Source: Pseudomonas sp. FP1742 (lineage in GTDB: Bacteria; Pseudomonadota; Gammaproteobacteria; Pseudomonadales; Pseudomonadaceae). Taken from it: a stretch of DNA of 64,000 nucleotides. The notes beneath the pieces are model-generated. The model searched no databases. It was not told the DNA's origin and saw nothing but the letters and a program-made list of their open reading frames with translations. The stretch spans positions 3,844,001 through 3,908,000 of the forward strand of contig NZ_CP117460.1 in the NCBI RefSeq assembly GCF_030687145.1. Reading direction: 5' to 3'. Made by a program: the position numbers and the translations under genes. Of the stretch, positions 44,232 to 53,306 are shown piece by piece (the stretch's first letter is position 1; every line of letters starts with the position of its first letter).

Positions 44232-45904
44232 TCAACCTGAAATCAGCTCATCGATATGTCGATAATCAACCTGTAACTGCGCTGCCAACACCTTTGCCCG
44301 CCCGAGCCGAATCGGCCCGCGCTCGATGTCGATCAACAACCCCGGACAATCCAGCGCCGGCAACGCCGACCATTCCTTCAACCGTCCATCCGTCACCAGC
44401 AACAGCCGCTGCTGTTCTGCAGGGAAACGCTTTTGCCGTACCGCCAACCAGCGCCCCGCTTCACTCAACGCCGCCAGCATCGGCGTTCCGCCACCGGCTC
44501 CGAGCCCCTCGAGCCAGTCGCGCAAGCCCGCAGAGGCTTTCAAGCCTTGCACCTGCCACTTCGGCAGGTGACCGCTGGCGGTCAACAACGCCAGGCGTGC
44601 ACGCTGGCGATAGGCATCGTCGAACAGTTGCGCCAGCAAGCCCTTGGCATCGCTCAACGCCTGATGGCGCCGGGTCGAGGCCGAGGCATCGACGATCACC
44701 AGCCACAGCTCGTGGGGGGTGCGGGTACGCAGATGGAACAATAGGTCATCGCGTTGACGCGGCTGACCATTGAGCAAGGTACCGGGCCAGTTGACCGAAC
44801 CGCTACGGGCGGCGTGGCGCTTGCCCTGTTTGCCGTGATCCAGCCGTCCTGCGCGGGGTCTGGCATTCGCCCCCGCGTCTGATCGAGGGCGAATGCCTAG
44901 GGCTTTTTTGGCCAGCTCGGCACTTCACGTCGAGCGCCGACCGGCAGCGCCTGGGCAGGCATTTCGCCCCACTGGCCCTGACCTTCGTTCGGGTTGGGGG
45001 TTGGCGCGGGGGATTGCTGTGGCGCTTGGGAGTGTTGCGGCGCAGAGGTCGAATGCTCGCGACGACGATGACGCAAGGCAAATTCGGCGACCGCGTCGAT
45101 ATCTTCTTCGCCAATGGCGTTCGCACCGCGCCAGGCCGCATGTGCCCGCGCCGCACGCAGCCAGACCAGGTCGGCCCGCAAGCCGTCGACGCCGGCAGCA
45201 AAGCAGCGCTCGGTGATCTGCGCCAGTGCGGCATCGTCGAGCGGGATACTCGCCAGGGCCGCACGCGCCTTCTGGCAACGCTCGCGCAGGGCGTGTTGCT
45301 GACTTTCCCACTCGGCGCAGAAGCCTTGCGGATCGCTGTCGAAATCCAGTCGACGACGGATGATCTGGCCGCGCTCGGCGGGTGCGGTATGGCCACTGAG
45401 GGCGACGTTCAGGCCAAAGCGGTCGAGCAGTTGCGGACGCAGTTCGCCCTCTTCCGGGTTCATGGTGCCGATCAGCACAAACTTCGCCGAATGCCGATGG
45501 GAAATCCCGTCGCGCTCGATCAGGTTGGTGCCGCTGGCGGCCACGTCGAGCAGCAGATCCACGAGGTGATCGGGCAGCAAGTTCACTTCATCGACGTAGA
45601 GCACGCCGCCGTCGGCCTTGGCCAATACACCCGGAGAAAACTGTGCGCGCCCTTCGCTCAAGGCCGCGTCGAGATCGAGGGTGCCGACCAGCCGTTCTTC
45701 GGTGGCGCCCAGGGGCAAGGTGACGAATTGACCACTGGCCAGCAGGTCCGCCAGGCCTCGGGCCAGGGTCGACTTGGCCATGCCGCGCGGGCCTTCGATC
45801 AGCACGCCACCGATTTTCGGGTCGATGGCGGTCAGGTACAGCGCGAGCTTCAAGTCATCGGCGCCGACCACGGCGGAGAGTGGGAAATGGGGGATGTCGG
45901 TCAT
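44232..45904 (-). CDS. chlD: Cobaltochelatase ChlD-type subunit made by -1 frameshift (full-length reading)
   Basis: Reading from ATG 45904 in the ChlI frame to the slip site at 44909-44903, shifting back one base, then to the stop at 44234-44232 gives a 557-residue ChlD-like protein: an AAA+ domain (about 1-270), a charged linker, and a von Willebrand A domain with MIDAS motif DASAS and GTPM. The vWA half has no ATG or GTG of its own: its frame opens only after a TGA at 44927-44925, and the first TTG (44777) has no ribosome-binding site and truncates conserved sequence. In cobalamin producers lacking separate small-subunit genes, ChlD frameshifting is described in the literature (Antonov 2020, from memory). 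With CobN it would insert cobalt. Confidence 0.82.
44862..44909 (-). other. Programmed -1 ribosomal frameshift signal
   Basis: On the minus strand: slippery heptamer A_AAA_AAG at 44909-44903, in register with zero-frame codons CCA AAA AAG CCC TAG; a 5-base spacer; then a perfect 11-bp stem GGCATTCGCCC (44897-44887) / GGGCGAATGCC (44872-44862). The zero-frame stop TAG lies 6 bases past the heptamer. All parts of a classical bacterial -1 signal are present. Confidence 0.85.
44897..45904 (-). CDS. chlI: Cobaltochelatase ChlI-type AAA+ subunit (zero-frame product)
   Basis: A 335-residue MoxR/ChlI-like AAA+ ATPase produced when no frameshift occurs. Walker A is GPRGMAKSTLARG near residue 40, Walker B GVLYVDEVNLLPDHLVDLL near 105, and sensor 1 LIGTMNPEEGELRPQLLDRFG near 155. 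A low-complexity Pro/Gln/Ser linker precedes the end REVPSWPKKP. The ATG at 45904 (MTDIPHF) is used; TTG two codons upstream is possible. Product assembles with the ChlD form and CobN to insert cobalt into hydrogenobyrinic acid diamide. It is 161 bases downstream of cobN on the same strand, with a REPIN between. Confidence 0.9.
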   Translation of the reverse strand: MTDIPHFPLSAVVGADDLKLALYLTAIDPKIGGVLIEGPRGMAKSTLARGLADLLASGQFVTLPLGATEERLVGTLDLDAALSEGRAQFSPGVLAKADGGVLYVDEVNLLPDHLVDLLLDVAASGTNLIERDGISHRHSAKFVLIGTMNPEEGELRPQLLDRFGLNVALSGHTAPAERGQIIRRRLDFDSDPQGFCAEWESQQHALRERCQKARAALASIPLDDAALAQITERCFAAGVDGLRADLVWLRAARAHAAWRGANAIGEEDIDAVAEFALRHRRREHSTSAPQHSQAPQQSPAPTPNPNEGQGQWGEMPAQALPVGARREVPSWPKKP

Positions 45905-45962
45905 GTTCAAATCTCAGTCATGGTCGGTGATTCTTCAGCAAATATCACAGGCACCTTCATCC

Positions 45963-46054
45963 CTGTGGGAGCGGGCTTGCTCGCGAAGAGGGAGTGTCAG
46001 TCAAGATTTATGTCGCCTGACACACGGCTTTCGCGAGCAAGCCCGCTCCCACAG
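45963..46054. repeat. REPIN
   Basis: Inverted REP pair between cobN and chlI, CTGTGGGAGCGGGCTTGCTC at the left and its inverse at the right. Confidence 0.92.
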
Positions 46055-46065
46055 GTTTAAGCGCA

Positions 46066-49000
46066 CTAGCTGTCTTCTTCGATGTCCAGCAACAAATTCT
46101 CCAGCGCCTCGCGATACTCACCCGGCTCCTGCCACATTCCCCGCTGCTGTGCTTCGAGCAGGCGTTCGGTCATGTCGCGCAAAGCGTGGGGATTGTGTTC
46201 GCGGACAAACTCCCGGGTCGCCGGATCGAGCAGATAGGCATCCGCCAGCAACGCATACTGGTGATCGTCGATCAACTGCGTGGTGGCGTCGAACGCAAAC
46301 AGGTTATCGACCGTCGCCGCCAGTTCGAACGCGCCTTTATAGCCGTGACGCTTGACCCCGTCGATCCATTTCGGATTGGCCGCCCGGGAACGGATCACCC
46401 GGTTCAGCTCTTCCTTCAAGGTGCGGATCTTCGGCAAATCCGGCTGACTGTGGTCGCCGTGGTAACTCGCTGCGGCTGCGCCGCTGAGGCTCTCGACGGC
46501 CGCCAGCATGCCGCCCTGGAACTGGTAATAGTCGTTGGAATCGAGCAAGTCATGCTCGCGGTTGTCCTGGTTTTGCAGCACTGCCTGCACCTGGCTCAGA
46601 CGCTGGGCGAATTGTTCACGGGCGGCGCTGCCTTCATCGGAGCCGCCGTAAGCGTAGCCGCCCCAGTTCAGGTAAACCTCGGCCAGGTCTTCGCGGCTCT
46701 GCCACAAACGACCGTCGATGGCGCCCTGCACGCCGGCACCGTAAGTACCCGGCTTGGCCCCGAAGATCCGCCAGCCGGCCTGCCGCCGGGCCGCGTCTTC
46801 ATCGAGACCGGACTCCAGCAGCGCTTCTCGCTCGGAGCGAACCTTGGCGGCCAGCGGGTTGAGATCGTCCGGCTCATCCAGCGCGGCGACCGCTTGCACG
46901 GCGGCGTCGAACAGCCGGATCAGGTTGGCAAAGGCATCGCGGAAGAATCCGGAGACGCGCAAGGTCACGTCCACCCGCGGCCGGTCCAGCAGGCTCAACG
47001 GCAGAATCTCGAAGTCGTCGACCCGCTGACTGCCCGTCGCCCACACCGGCCGCACGCCCATCAGCGCCATCGCCTGGGCAATGTCGTCGCCACCGGTGCG
47101 CATGGTCGCGGTGCCCCACACCGACAGGCCAAGCTGACGCAAGTGATCGCCGTGATCCTGCAAGTGCCGCTCAAGAATCAGGTTGGCGGATTGAAAGCCG
47201 ATGCGCCACGCCGTGGTGGTCGGCAGGTTGCGCACGTCCACGGAATAGAAATTGCGCCCGGTGGGCAACACGTCCAGCCGTCCGCGACTGGGTGCGCCGC
47301 TCGGCCCGGCCGGGACGAATCGACCGCTGAGGGCGTCCAGCAGGCCGCGCATTTCCGCCGGGCCGCAGGCGTCCAGGCGCGGAGCGACGACCTCGCGCAA
47401 ACTGTCGATGATCGCGCTCACGTCGGACCAGCCAGCCTTTTGTGGGAGCGGGCCTTTGTGGCGAGGGGGCTCGCCCCCGTTGGACTGCGCAGCAGTCCCA
47501 TTTTTTGGGGCCGCTTCGCGACCCAACGGGGGCAAGCCCCCTCGCCACAAGGGTTCGCTCCCACAGGGTTCAGGCTCGGCTTGAGGATGGTTCAGTTGCT
47601 CGACATCGGTATTCAAGGCTTGCTCGATCAACTGCGCGGCGAACAGTTCCAGACGCTCACGGGTATCCCCCGCCGTGCGCCACAGCTCATCACTGACCGC
47701 CTGCAAGGCATCCGGCCGAGGACCGTTCCAAGGATCAGCCAACACGCAATCCAGTGGATCGAAGCCCAATTCGAACGCCTTGGCCAGCGCCCGCAGCACA
47801 CTCGATTGCGCCCCACGCCCGTCACCACGGGGAATGCGCAGCAAGGCCAACAGGGTGTCGATGCGCAATCGCCCGACTGGCGACTCGCCAAACACATGCA
47901 GGCCATCGCGGATCTGCGACTCCTTCAAGTCGCACAGGTACGTATCCAGACGCGGCAACCAGATCGCCGCGTCGGCATCGCTGTCGAGCTTCTCGTCCAG
48001 TTGCAGTTCTCGGTCGATGTGCGTATCGCGCACCAGTTGCAGAATGTCGCGCTGCAGTTCCCGGGCGCGGCGCGGATCGAGCAACTGCGCTTCGTAATAT
48101 TCATCGGCCAACAACTCCAGGTTGCGCAATGGGCCATAGGTTTCGGCGCGGGTCAGCGGTGGCATCAGGTGATCGATGATCACCGCTTGCGTACGGCGCT
48201 TGGCCTGGGCGCCCTCGCCCGGGTCGTTGACGATGAACGGATAGATGTTCGGCAGCGGTCCGAGCAATGCATCCGGCCAGCAGTTTTCCGACAGCCCGAC
48301 ACCCTTGCCCGGCAGCCATTCGAGGTTGCCGTGCTTGCCGACGTGGATCACGCCGTGGGCGCCGTAGGTGTTGCGCAACCAGAAGTAGAACGCCAGATAA
48401 CCGTGGGGCGGCACCAGGTCCGGGTCGTGATAGACCGCGCTCGGGTCAACCTGATAACCCCGGGCCGGTTGAATGCCGACGAAGGTCAGGCCGAAGCGCA
48501 ACCCGGCAATCATCATTCGCCCGCCACGGAACATCGGATCGTTTTCAGGCGAGCCCCAACGTTGCAGCACCGCCTCGCGATTGGCTTCGGGCAGCGCGTT
48601 GAACATCAAAAAGTAATCGTCCAGCGCCAGGCTTTGGTGACACGGGCGTTGATCGAGAGTGTCCAGGTCATTGCTGACGCCACCGAGCAGTTGCTGGATC
48701 AGCGCGGTGCCACTGTCCGGCAACTCGGCCGGTAGCGGATAACCTTCGGCGTACAGGGCACGGAGGATATTCAGCGCGGCGGCCGGGGTGTCGAGACCGA
48801 CGCCATTGCCGATGCGCCCATCACGGGTCGGGTAGTTGGCGAGGATCAGGGCGATGCGTTTTTCGCCGTTGGGCACTCGCGCCAGATCAATCCAGCGCCG
48901 CGCCAGCTCAGCGACAAAATCCATGCGCTCGGGTTGCGGTCGATAACAAACCACATCGGACTGACTGCGCTCGCTGCGCCAGGCCAGGTCCTTGAAACTG

Positions 49001-49989
49001 ATCGGTCGGCTGATGATTCGCCCGTCCAGTTCCGGCAGAGCGATATGCATCGCCAGATCGCGAGGACCGAGGCCCTGCTCGCTTGCCAGCCAACCGGGTT
49101 CGTTGTCCTGGGCACAGATGGCCTGGATCACCGGGATGTTGCGACGAAACGGCCGCAGGTGCGGCGCTTCGGGGCTGGACTGGGCGAAACCGGTGGTGTT
49201 GAGAATCACCCCCGCCTCGACTTCATCCAGCAAGTCCTCGACCACCATCAGGCAGCCGGATTCTTTCAGACTGGCCACAGCAATCGGCAACGGGTTGAGC
49301 CCCGCCGCCTGCAAACGCTGGCAGAAAACATCGATGAAACCGGTGTTCGCCGCCTGCAAGTGCGAGCGGTAAAACAACACCGCCGCCACCGGTTGACCGG
49401 TTTGCCAATCGGCTTGCCAATCCTGAAGGTGCGCGGGGCTTTTTTGCGGGTGGTAGATCGCGGTGCGCGGCAGGGTTTGTGGCTCGGCCCAGGCGTAATC
49501 GCGACCCAGCCAGCGATTGGCCAGACAGCGGAAAAAATCCAGGGCATTGCCCATGCCGCCCTGGCGCAAAAACTGCCAGAGCCGGTCGCGGTCTTCGGGA
49601 AGCACCGTACTCAAGTCGCTGAGTTCCGGGTCCGGGCGATCATCGCCCGGTACCAGAATCAGCTGTACACCGCGCTGGGACAATTCCACCAGACGCTCGA
49701 TGCCATAACGCCAATAGGCGATGCCGCCGTGCAGCGAGATCAGAATCACCTTGGCGTGACGCAGCACCTCGTCGACATACAGATCGACCGAGGCGTGATT
49801 CTGCACCTGCATCGGGTTGGCCAGGCGCAGGCTCGGGTAATCGTCGGGCAACTGCTGCGCCGCTTCGGCGAGCAACGCCAGGCTGGAATCGCCGCTGCAC
49901 AGGATCACCAGCTCGGCGGGGGTTTGTCCAAGGTCGGCAATGTTGTCATCCGACACGAATCCGCCGGGCTGGGTCCTGAGCAGGTGCAT
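46066..49989 (-). CDS. cobN: Cobaltochelatase large subunit, with in-frame REP insertion
   Basis: A 1307-residue CobN, the tetrapyrrole-binding subunit of aerobic cobaltochelatase. Recognisable segments include HVGKHGNLEWLPGKGVGLS, FGESPVGRLRIDTL and the C-terminal MLAAVESLSGAAAASYHGDHS. It is about 50 residues longer than other pseudomonad CobN proteins as I remember them. Residues about 809-850 (47565-47441) are encoded by a REP-type palindrome and have REP-like composition (EPLWRGGLPPLGREAAPKNG), so the extra length is explained. The frame stays open across it. It follows cobW by 3 bases and is under the riboswitch at 51170-51355. Confidence 0.95.
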   Translation of the reverse strand: MHLLRTQPGGFVSDDNIADLGQTPAELVILCSGDSSLALLAEAAQQLPDDYPSLRLANPMQVQNHASVDLYVDEVLRHAKVILISLHGGIAYWRYGIERLVELSQRGVQLILVPGDDRPDPELSDLSTVLPEDRDRLWQFLRQGGMGNALDFFRCLANRWLGRDYAWAEPQTLPRTAIYHPQKSPAHLQDWQADWQTGQPVAAVLFYRSHLQAANTGFIDVFCQRLQAAGLNPLPIAVASLKESGCLMVVEDLLDEVEAGVILNTTGFAQSSPEAPHLRPFRRNIPVIQAICAQDNEPGWLASEQGLGPRDLAMHIALPELDGRIISRPISFKDLAWRSERSQSDVVCYRPQPERMDFVAELARRWIDLARVPNGEKRIALILANYPTRDGRIGNGVGLDTPAAALNILRALYAEGYPLPAELPDSGTALIQQLLGGVSNDLDTLDQRPCHQSLALDDYFLMFNALPEANREAVLQRWGSPENDPMFRGGRMMIAGLRFGLTFVGIQPARGYQVDPSAVYHDPDLVPPHGYLAFYFWLRNTYGAHGVIHVGKHGNLEWLPGKGVGLSENCWPDALLGPLPNIYPFIVNDPGEGAQAKRRTQAVIIDHLMPPLTRAETYGPLRNLELLADEYYEAQLLDPRRARELQRDILQLVRDTHIDRELQLDEKLDSDADAAIWLPRLDTYLCDLKESQIRDGLHVFGESPVGRLRIDTLLALLRIPRGDGRGAQSSVLRALAKAFELGFDPLDCVLADPWNGPRPDALQAVSDELWRTAGDTRERLELFAAQLIEQALNTDVEQLNHPQAEPEPCGSEPLWRGGLPPLGREAAPKNGTAAQSNGGEPPRHKGPLPQKAGWSDVSAIIDSLREVVAPRLDACGPAEMRGLLDALSGRFVPAGPSGAPSRGRLDVLPTGRNFYSVDVRNLPTTTAWRIGFQSANLILERHLQDHGDHLRQLGLSVWGTATMRTGGDDIAQAMALMGVRPVWATGSQRVDDFEILPLSLLDRPRVDVTLRVSGFFRDAFANLIRLFDAAVQAVAALDEPDDLNPLAAKVRSEREALLESGLDEDAARRQAGWRIFGAKPGTYGAGVQGAIDGRLWQSREDLAEVYLNWGGYAYGGSDEGSAAREQFAQRLSQVQAVLQNQDNREHDLLDSNDYYQFQGGMLAAVESLSGAAAASYHGDHSQPDLPKIRTLKEELNRVIRSRAANPKWIDGVKRHGYKGAFELAATVDNLFAFDATTQLIDDHQYALLADAYLLDPATREFVREHNPHALRDMTERLLEAQQRGMWQEPGEYREALENLLLDIEEDS
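47441..47565. repeat. REP element inside cobN
   Basis: Nested inverted repeat: outer arms TGTGGGAGCG (47441-47450) and CGCTCCCACA (47556-47565), inner arms of the second REP family, TTGTGGCGAGGGGGC and its inverse. It is translated in frame as part of CobN. Confidence 0.9.
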
Positions 49990-49992
49990 GGT

Positions 49993-51054
49993 TTAAACGC
50001 TGAGCGCAGCGCGCAATTGCGCTTCGAGCGCAGCGGCGTCCAGATCCTGACCGATCAACACCAGACGGGTGTTGCGCGCCTCTTCGGCGCCCCACTGGCG
50101 GTCGAAGTGTTTGTCGAACCGCGTGCCCACGCCCTGAATCAACAGGCGCATCGGTTTGTTCGGCACCGCCGCAAAACCTTTGACCCGCAGGATGCCGTGC
50201 TGAACCACCAATTGAGTCAGCGCATCCATCAGCAGGCTTTCGTCGGCTTGTGGCAGCTCAATGGAGATGGAATCGAATGCATCGTGGTCATGATCGTCTT
50301 CACCTTCATGGTGATGATCGTGATGACTGTGGCGGCTGTCGATGTGTTCTTCGGAACCGGCGCCGAGGCCAATCAGCACGTCCAGTGGCAGGCGACCGCT
50401 GCTGGCCTCGATGACTTTTACCGCCGGCGGCAGCTCTTCGGCGACTTCCAGGCGCACGCGGGCCAGGTCCGTGGCGCTGATCAGGTCAGCCTTGTTGAGG
50501 ATTACCAGGTCGGCGCTGGCCAGTTGGTCGGCGAACAGCTCGTGCAGCGGCGATTCGTGGTCCAGGTTCGGGTCGAGTTTGCGCTGGGCGTCCACTTGAT
50601 CCGGGAACGCGGCGAAAGTGCCGGCGGCCACGGCCGGGCTGTCGACCACGGTGATCACCGCGTCAACGGTGCAGGCACTGCGGATTTCCGGCCACTGGAA
50701 GGCTTGAACCAAAGGCTTTGGCAGGGCCAGGCCCGAGGTTTCGATGAGAATGTGGTCGAGGTCGCCGCGACGCGCGACGAGTTCGCGCATCACCGGGAAG
50801 AACTCTTCCTGAACGGTGCAGCACAGGCAGCCGTTGGCCAGTTCATAGACACGACCGCTGGCCTCTTCTTCGGTGCAGCCGATGGAGCACTGCTTGAGGA
50901 TCTCGCCATCGATGCCCAGCTCGCCGAACTCGTTGACGATCACCGCGATGCGACGGCCCTGGGCGTTGTCGAGCATGTGCCGCAGCAAGGTGGTTTTGCC
51001 CGAGCCGAGGAAGCCGGTAACGATGGTGACGGGGAGTTTGGCCAGTGTTTTCAT
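49993..51054 (-). CDS. cobW: CobW-type GTPase metallochaperone
   Basis: A 353-residue COG0523 GTPase. Walker A is GFLGSGKT near residue 15, the metal-binding CxCC is GCLCCTV near 76, the GTP-specificity segment is LNKADL, and a histidine-rich stretch (HSHHDHHHEGEDDHDHD) lies near 225. Start at 51054 (MKTLAKLPVTIV). Linked to cobN by a 3-base gap and preceded by a cobalamin riboswitch, it should supply cobalt to the CobN chelatase rather than handle zinc. Confidence 0.94.
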   Translation of the reverse strand: MKTLAKLPVTIVTGFLGSGKTTLLRHMLDNAQGRRIAVIVNEFGELGIDGEILKQCSIGCTEEEASGRVYELANGCLCCTVQEEFFPVMRELVARRGDLDHILIETSGLALPKPLVQAFQWPEIRSACTVDAVITVVDSPAVAAGTFAAFPDQVDAQRKLDPNLDHESPLHELFADQLASADLVILNKADLISATDLARVRLEVAEELPPAVKVIEASSGRLPLDVLIGLGAGSEEHIDSRHSHHDHHHEGEDDHDHDAFDSISIELPQADESLLMDALTQLVVQHGILRVKGFAAVPNKPMRLLIQGVGTRFDKHFDRQWGAEEARNTRLVLIGQDLDAAALEAQLRAALSV

Positions 51055-51169
51055 CGGATGCCCTTTGGCAAGGTGGCGGGCATACGGGACGACGACCGGC
51101 AACGCGGGGGCGCGTGCCTGAAGAGTTCGCCACCGGATCACCCCGCCCGGTTGAAAGTGAGAATCTGTG

Positions 51170-51355
51170 TCGAGGCAGGTCTCCTGGCTGACGGTGTGCC
51201 AATCGTTGGACTGGCGTTTGCTGCGCCTTCCCGCGAGCCTGATGGATCAGGGTTTGCAGTGGCGTGGCAGCGAACATCACCGTTCACAGTTGCGGGGGCA
51301 GCCGCGGCATCGACCGCGTTCCCTTCTTAGCTTCGGCAAACGCCGAAGAACCTCG
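51170..51355 (-). ncRNA. Cobalamin riboswitch of cobW-cobN
   Basis: On the minus strand, in order: AAGAAGGGAACGCGG, the B12-box core CTGCCCCCGCAACTGTGA, the CCACTG element, GCGGGAAGGCGC, and GCCAGGAGACCTGCC at the 3' end. These are the conserved elements of the cobalamin family. It ends about 115 bases before the cobW start. High cobalamin should reduce expression. Confidence 0.93.
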
Positions 51356-51426
51356 AAAGCGCAAGGCTACGCATCGTGTGGGGGCGGGTCAATGTCCACC
51401 TGAGTTCTCTGGCGCCTGAGACGACG

Positions 51427-51495
51427 CCTTCGTGAGCAAGCCCGCTCCCACATTTGAAATGCGTTCCCCTGTGGGAGCGGGCTTGCTCGCGAAAG
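51427..51495. repeat. REPIN between the two riboswitches
   Basis: Inverted REP pair (CTTCGTGAGCAAGCCCGCTC at left; GGGAGCGGGCTTGCTCGCG at right), in the divergent promoter region of cobW and cbtB. Confidence 0.9.
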
Positions 51496-51573
51496 GAGCG
51501 ACTCGGTATCCAAGTGAGAACCCTTGCCAATTGACGCCCAACCCTCGCCCATGCTCTCCTACACGCCTTGTTA

Positions 51574-51775
51574 CGGGTGCCTTTCACAGGGTGAAACGGG
51601 AAACCGGTGAATCATGTGCTTTACTCTAAAGCCATGTCAGTCCGGTGCTGCCCCCGCAACGGTAAGCGAGTGAAGCGTCAGATCCACTGTGCCGGTCATC
51701 CGGCATGGGAAGGTGATGCTTGCAGGTTTCGGCACAAGCCCTGCCCCTCGCGAGCCCGGAGACCGGCCCGCAACA
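51574..51775 (+). ncRNA. Cobalamin riboswitch of cbtBA
   Basis: Conserved parts in order: GGGTGCCTTTCACAGGGTGA, AACGGGAAACCGGTG, the B12-box core GCTGCCCCCGCAACGGTAAG, GATCCACTGTGCCGG, CATGGGAAGGTG, and CGAGCCCGGAGACCGGCC. It ends about 130 bases before the cbtB start. Confidence 0.93.
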
Positions 51776-51906
51776 GCAAGTGAGTTTTACCTTCACTGAA
51801 TAACAAACCCGCGGTGGGCGGGCGCTGTTCGAAATTTCTGCGTGCCCCGGCGTGCGGAGGTTCTCATGCGCTCTATTCACCCGCTGACAGACCAGAGGGA
51901 AGCGCC

Positions 51907-52098
51907 ATGTCGATCATCAGCACTACCGGCCACGCCACAGCCAGCACCACCACAACCCTGACTCAACGCCTGACCGCCGCCGTGTGTGCGTCGATCCTTG
52001 GCGCCAGCCTTGTGTATTTCGCCGGTTTCTCGCACATCGCAGCGGTACACAACGCCGCGCACGACACCCGTCACAGCTCCGCGTTTCCGTGCCATTGA
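51907..52098 (+). CDS. cbtB: Cobalt transporter subunit CbtB
   Basis: A 63-residue membrane protein with one transmembrane helix (about 22-42) and a histidine-bearing tail (HIAAVHNAAHDTRHSS and a final Cys-His), the CbtB hallmark thought to bind cobalt. It follows a cobalamin riboswitch and has an AGAGGGA box. Confidence 0.93.
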   Translation: MSIISTTGHATASTTTTLTQRLTAAVCASILGASLVYFAGFSHIAAVHNAAHDTRHSSAFPCH

Positions 52099-52109
52099 GA
52101 CCTGTTGAC

Positions 52110-52814
52110 ATGATCAAGCGTATTGCGCAAACCGCAGGTTTCACCGGGCTGCTGGCCGCGCTGCTATTGACCCTGCTGCAAAGCTTCTGGGTCGCCCCGC
52201 TGATTCTGCAGGCCGAGACCTACGAAAAATCCGAGCCGGCCGTTGTTGAAGTTCACGAACACGCCGCAGGTGCTGCGGCTCATACCCACGATGCCGAAGC
52301 CTGGGAGCCGGAAGACGGCTGGCAGCGCGTGCTGTCCACTACCGGCGGCAACCTGGTGGTGGCTGTCGGTTTCGCCCTGATGCTTGCGGGTCTCTACACT
52401 CTGCGCGCACCGACCAGAACCTCTCAGGGCCTGCTCTGGGGCCTGGCCGGTTATGCGACGTTCGTACTGGCTCCGACTCTCGGCCTGCCGCCTGAGCTGC
52501 CGGGCACTGCCGCGGCTGATCTGGCGCAACGGCAAATCTGGTGGATAGGCACTGCCGCGTCCACGGCCGTCGGCATCGCGTTGATCGTGTTCAGCCGTCA
52601 CTGGCTGATGAAAGCGCTCGGCGTGGCGATCCTGGCCGTGCCGCATGTGATTGGCGCACCACAACCGCAAGTCCATTCGATGCTGGCTCCGGAAGCTCTG
52701 GAAACGCAATTCAAGATCGCTTCGCAGCTGACCAACGTGGCGTTCTGGCTGGCCCTGGGCCTGATCAGCGCCTGGTTGTTCCGCCGCAAAAGCGATGGAC
52801 ATTACAGCGCATGA
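52110..52814 (+). CDS. cbtA: Cobalt transporter subunit CbtA
   Basis: A 234-residue membrane protein with about five hydrophobic segments and a periplasmic His/Glu-rich loop near residues 40-70 (VEVHEHAAGAAAHTHDAE). CbtA with CbtB forms a predicted cobalt importer regulated by B12. It starts 11 bases after cbtB; its stop overlaps the next start (ATGA). Confidence 0.93.
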   Translation: MIKRIAQTAGFTGLLAALLLTLLQSFWVAPLILQAETYEKSEPAVVEVHEHAAGAAAHTHDAEAWEPEDGWQRVLSTTGGNLVVAVGFALMLAGLYTLRAPTRTSQGLLWGLAGYATFVLAPTLGLPPELPGTAAADLAQRQIWWIGTAASTAVGIALIVFSRHWLMKALGVAILAVPHVIGAPQPQVHSMLAPEALETQFKIASQLTNVAFWLALGLISAWLFRRKSDGHYSA

Positions 52815-53224
52815 CTGAAAACGGCACAGCGCCGACCCTGGTGGTCGGCCTGGGCTGCCAGCGCGGCTGCCCCGTCAGCACGCTGCGGGCGCTGCTCGAT
52901 CAGGCGTTACAGGCCCATCAAATCGAGCTTCGTGAGATCAAGGCCCTGGCCAGCATCGACCTGAAGCGCGAAGAGCCTGCCCTGATCGAACTGGCCGAAC
53001 AGCTGGCATTGCCGTTGATGTATTTCAGCAGCGAACAATTGGCCGGTTATGAACCGCAACTCAGCCACCACTCGGACATCGCGTTCGAGCGCACCGGCTG
53101 TTACGGCATAGCGGAAAGTGCCGCGCTGGCACTGGCCGAACAATTGGCCCAGGCACCGGCAAAGTTGCTGATTCCACGACAAAAATACGCCCAGGCCACC
53201 CTGGCATTGGCCAGCGCCGCGTAA
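52811..53224 (+). CDS. cobE: Cobalamin biosynthesis protein CobE (CbiG C-terminal-like)
   Basis: A 137-residue protein matching CobE and the C-terminal domain of CbiG: VVGLGCQRGCPVSTLRALLD near the N-terminus, ASIDLKREEPALIELAEQ, and GCYGIAESAALAL. CobE binds precorrin intermediates and is needed for aerobic cobalamin synthesis. The start overlaps the cbtA stop by four bases; cobM follows 82 bases later. Confidence 0.88.
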   Translation: MTENGTAPTLVVGLGCQRGCPVSTLRALLDQALQAHQIELREIKALASIDLKREEPALIELAEQLALPLMYFSSEQLAGYEPQLSHHSDIAFERTGCYGIAESAALALAEQLAQAPAKLLIPRQKYAQATLALASAA

Positions 53225-53306
53225 AATCCCCGATAATCCCCACCTTCGATCATGAGCATTCTTCATCTGAAGTGTGCCCAGGCCCTTTTTCTGACAGGAA
53301 ACGACG

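Noticed and set aside
44232..44777. A separate vWA gene starting at TTG 44777
   Set aside because: No ribosome-binding site and conserved sequence continues upstream of the TTG; the frameshift reading explains it better.
46186..48735. An 849-codon open frame opposite cobN
   Set aside because: Shadow of a high-GC gene; no recognisable motif.
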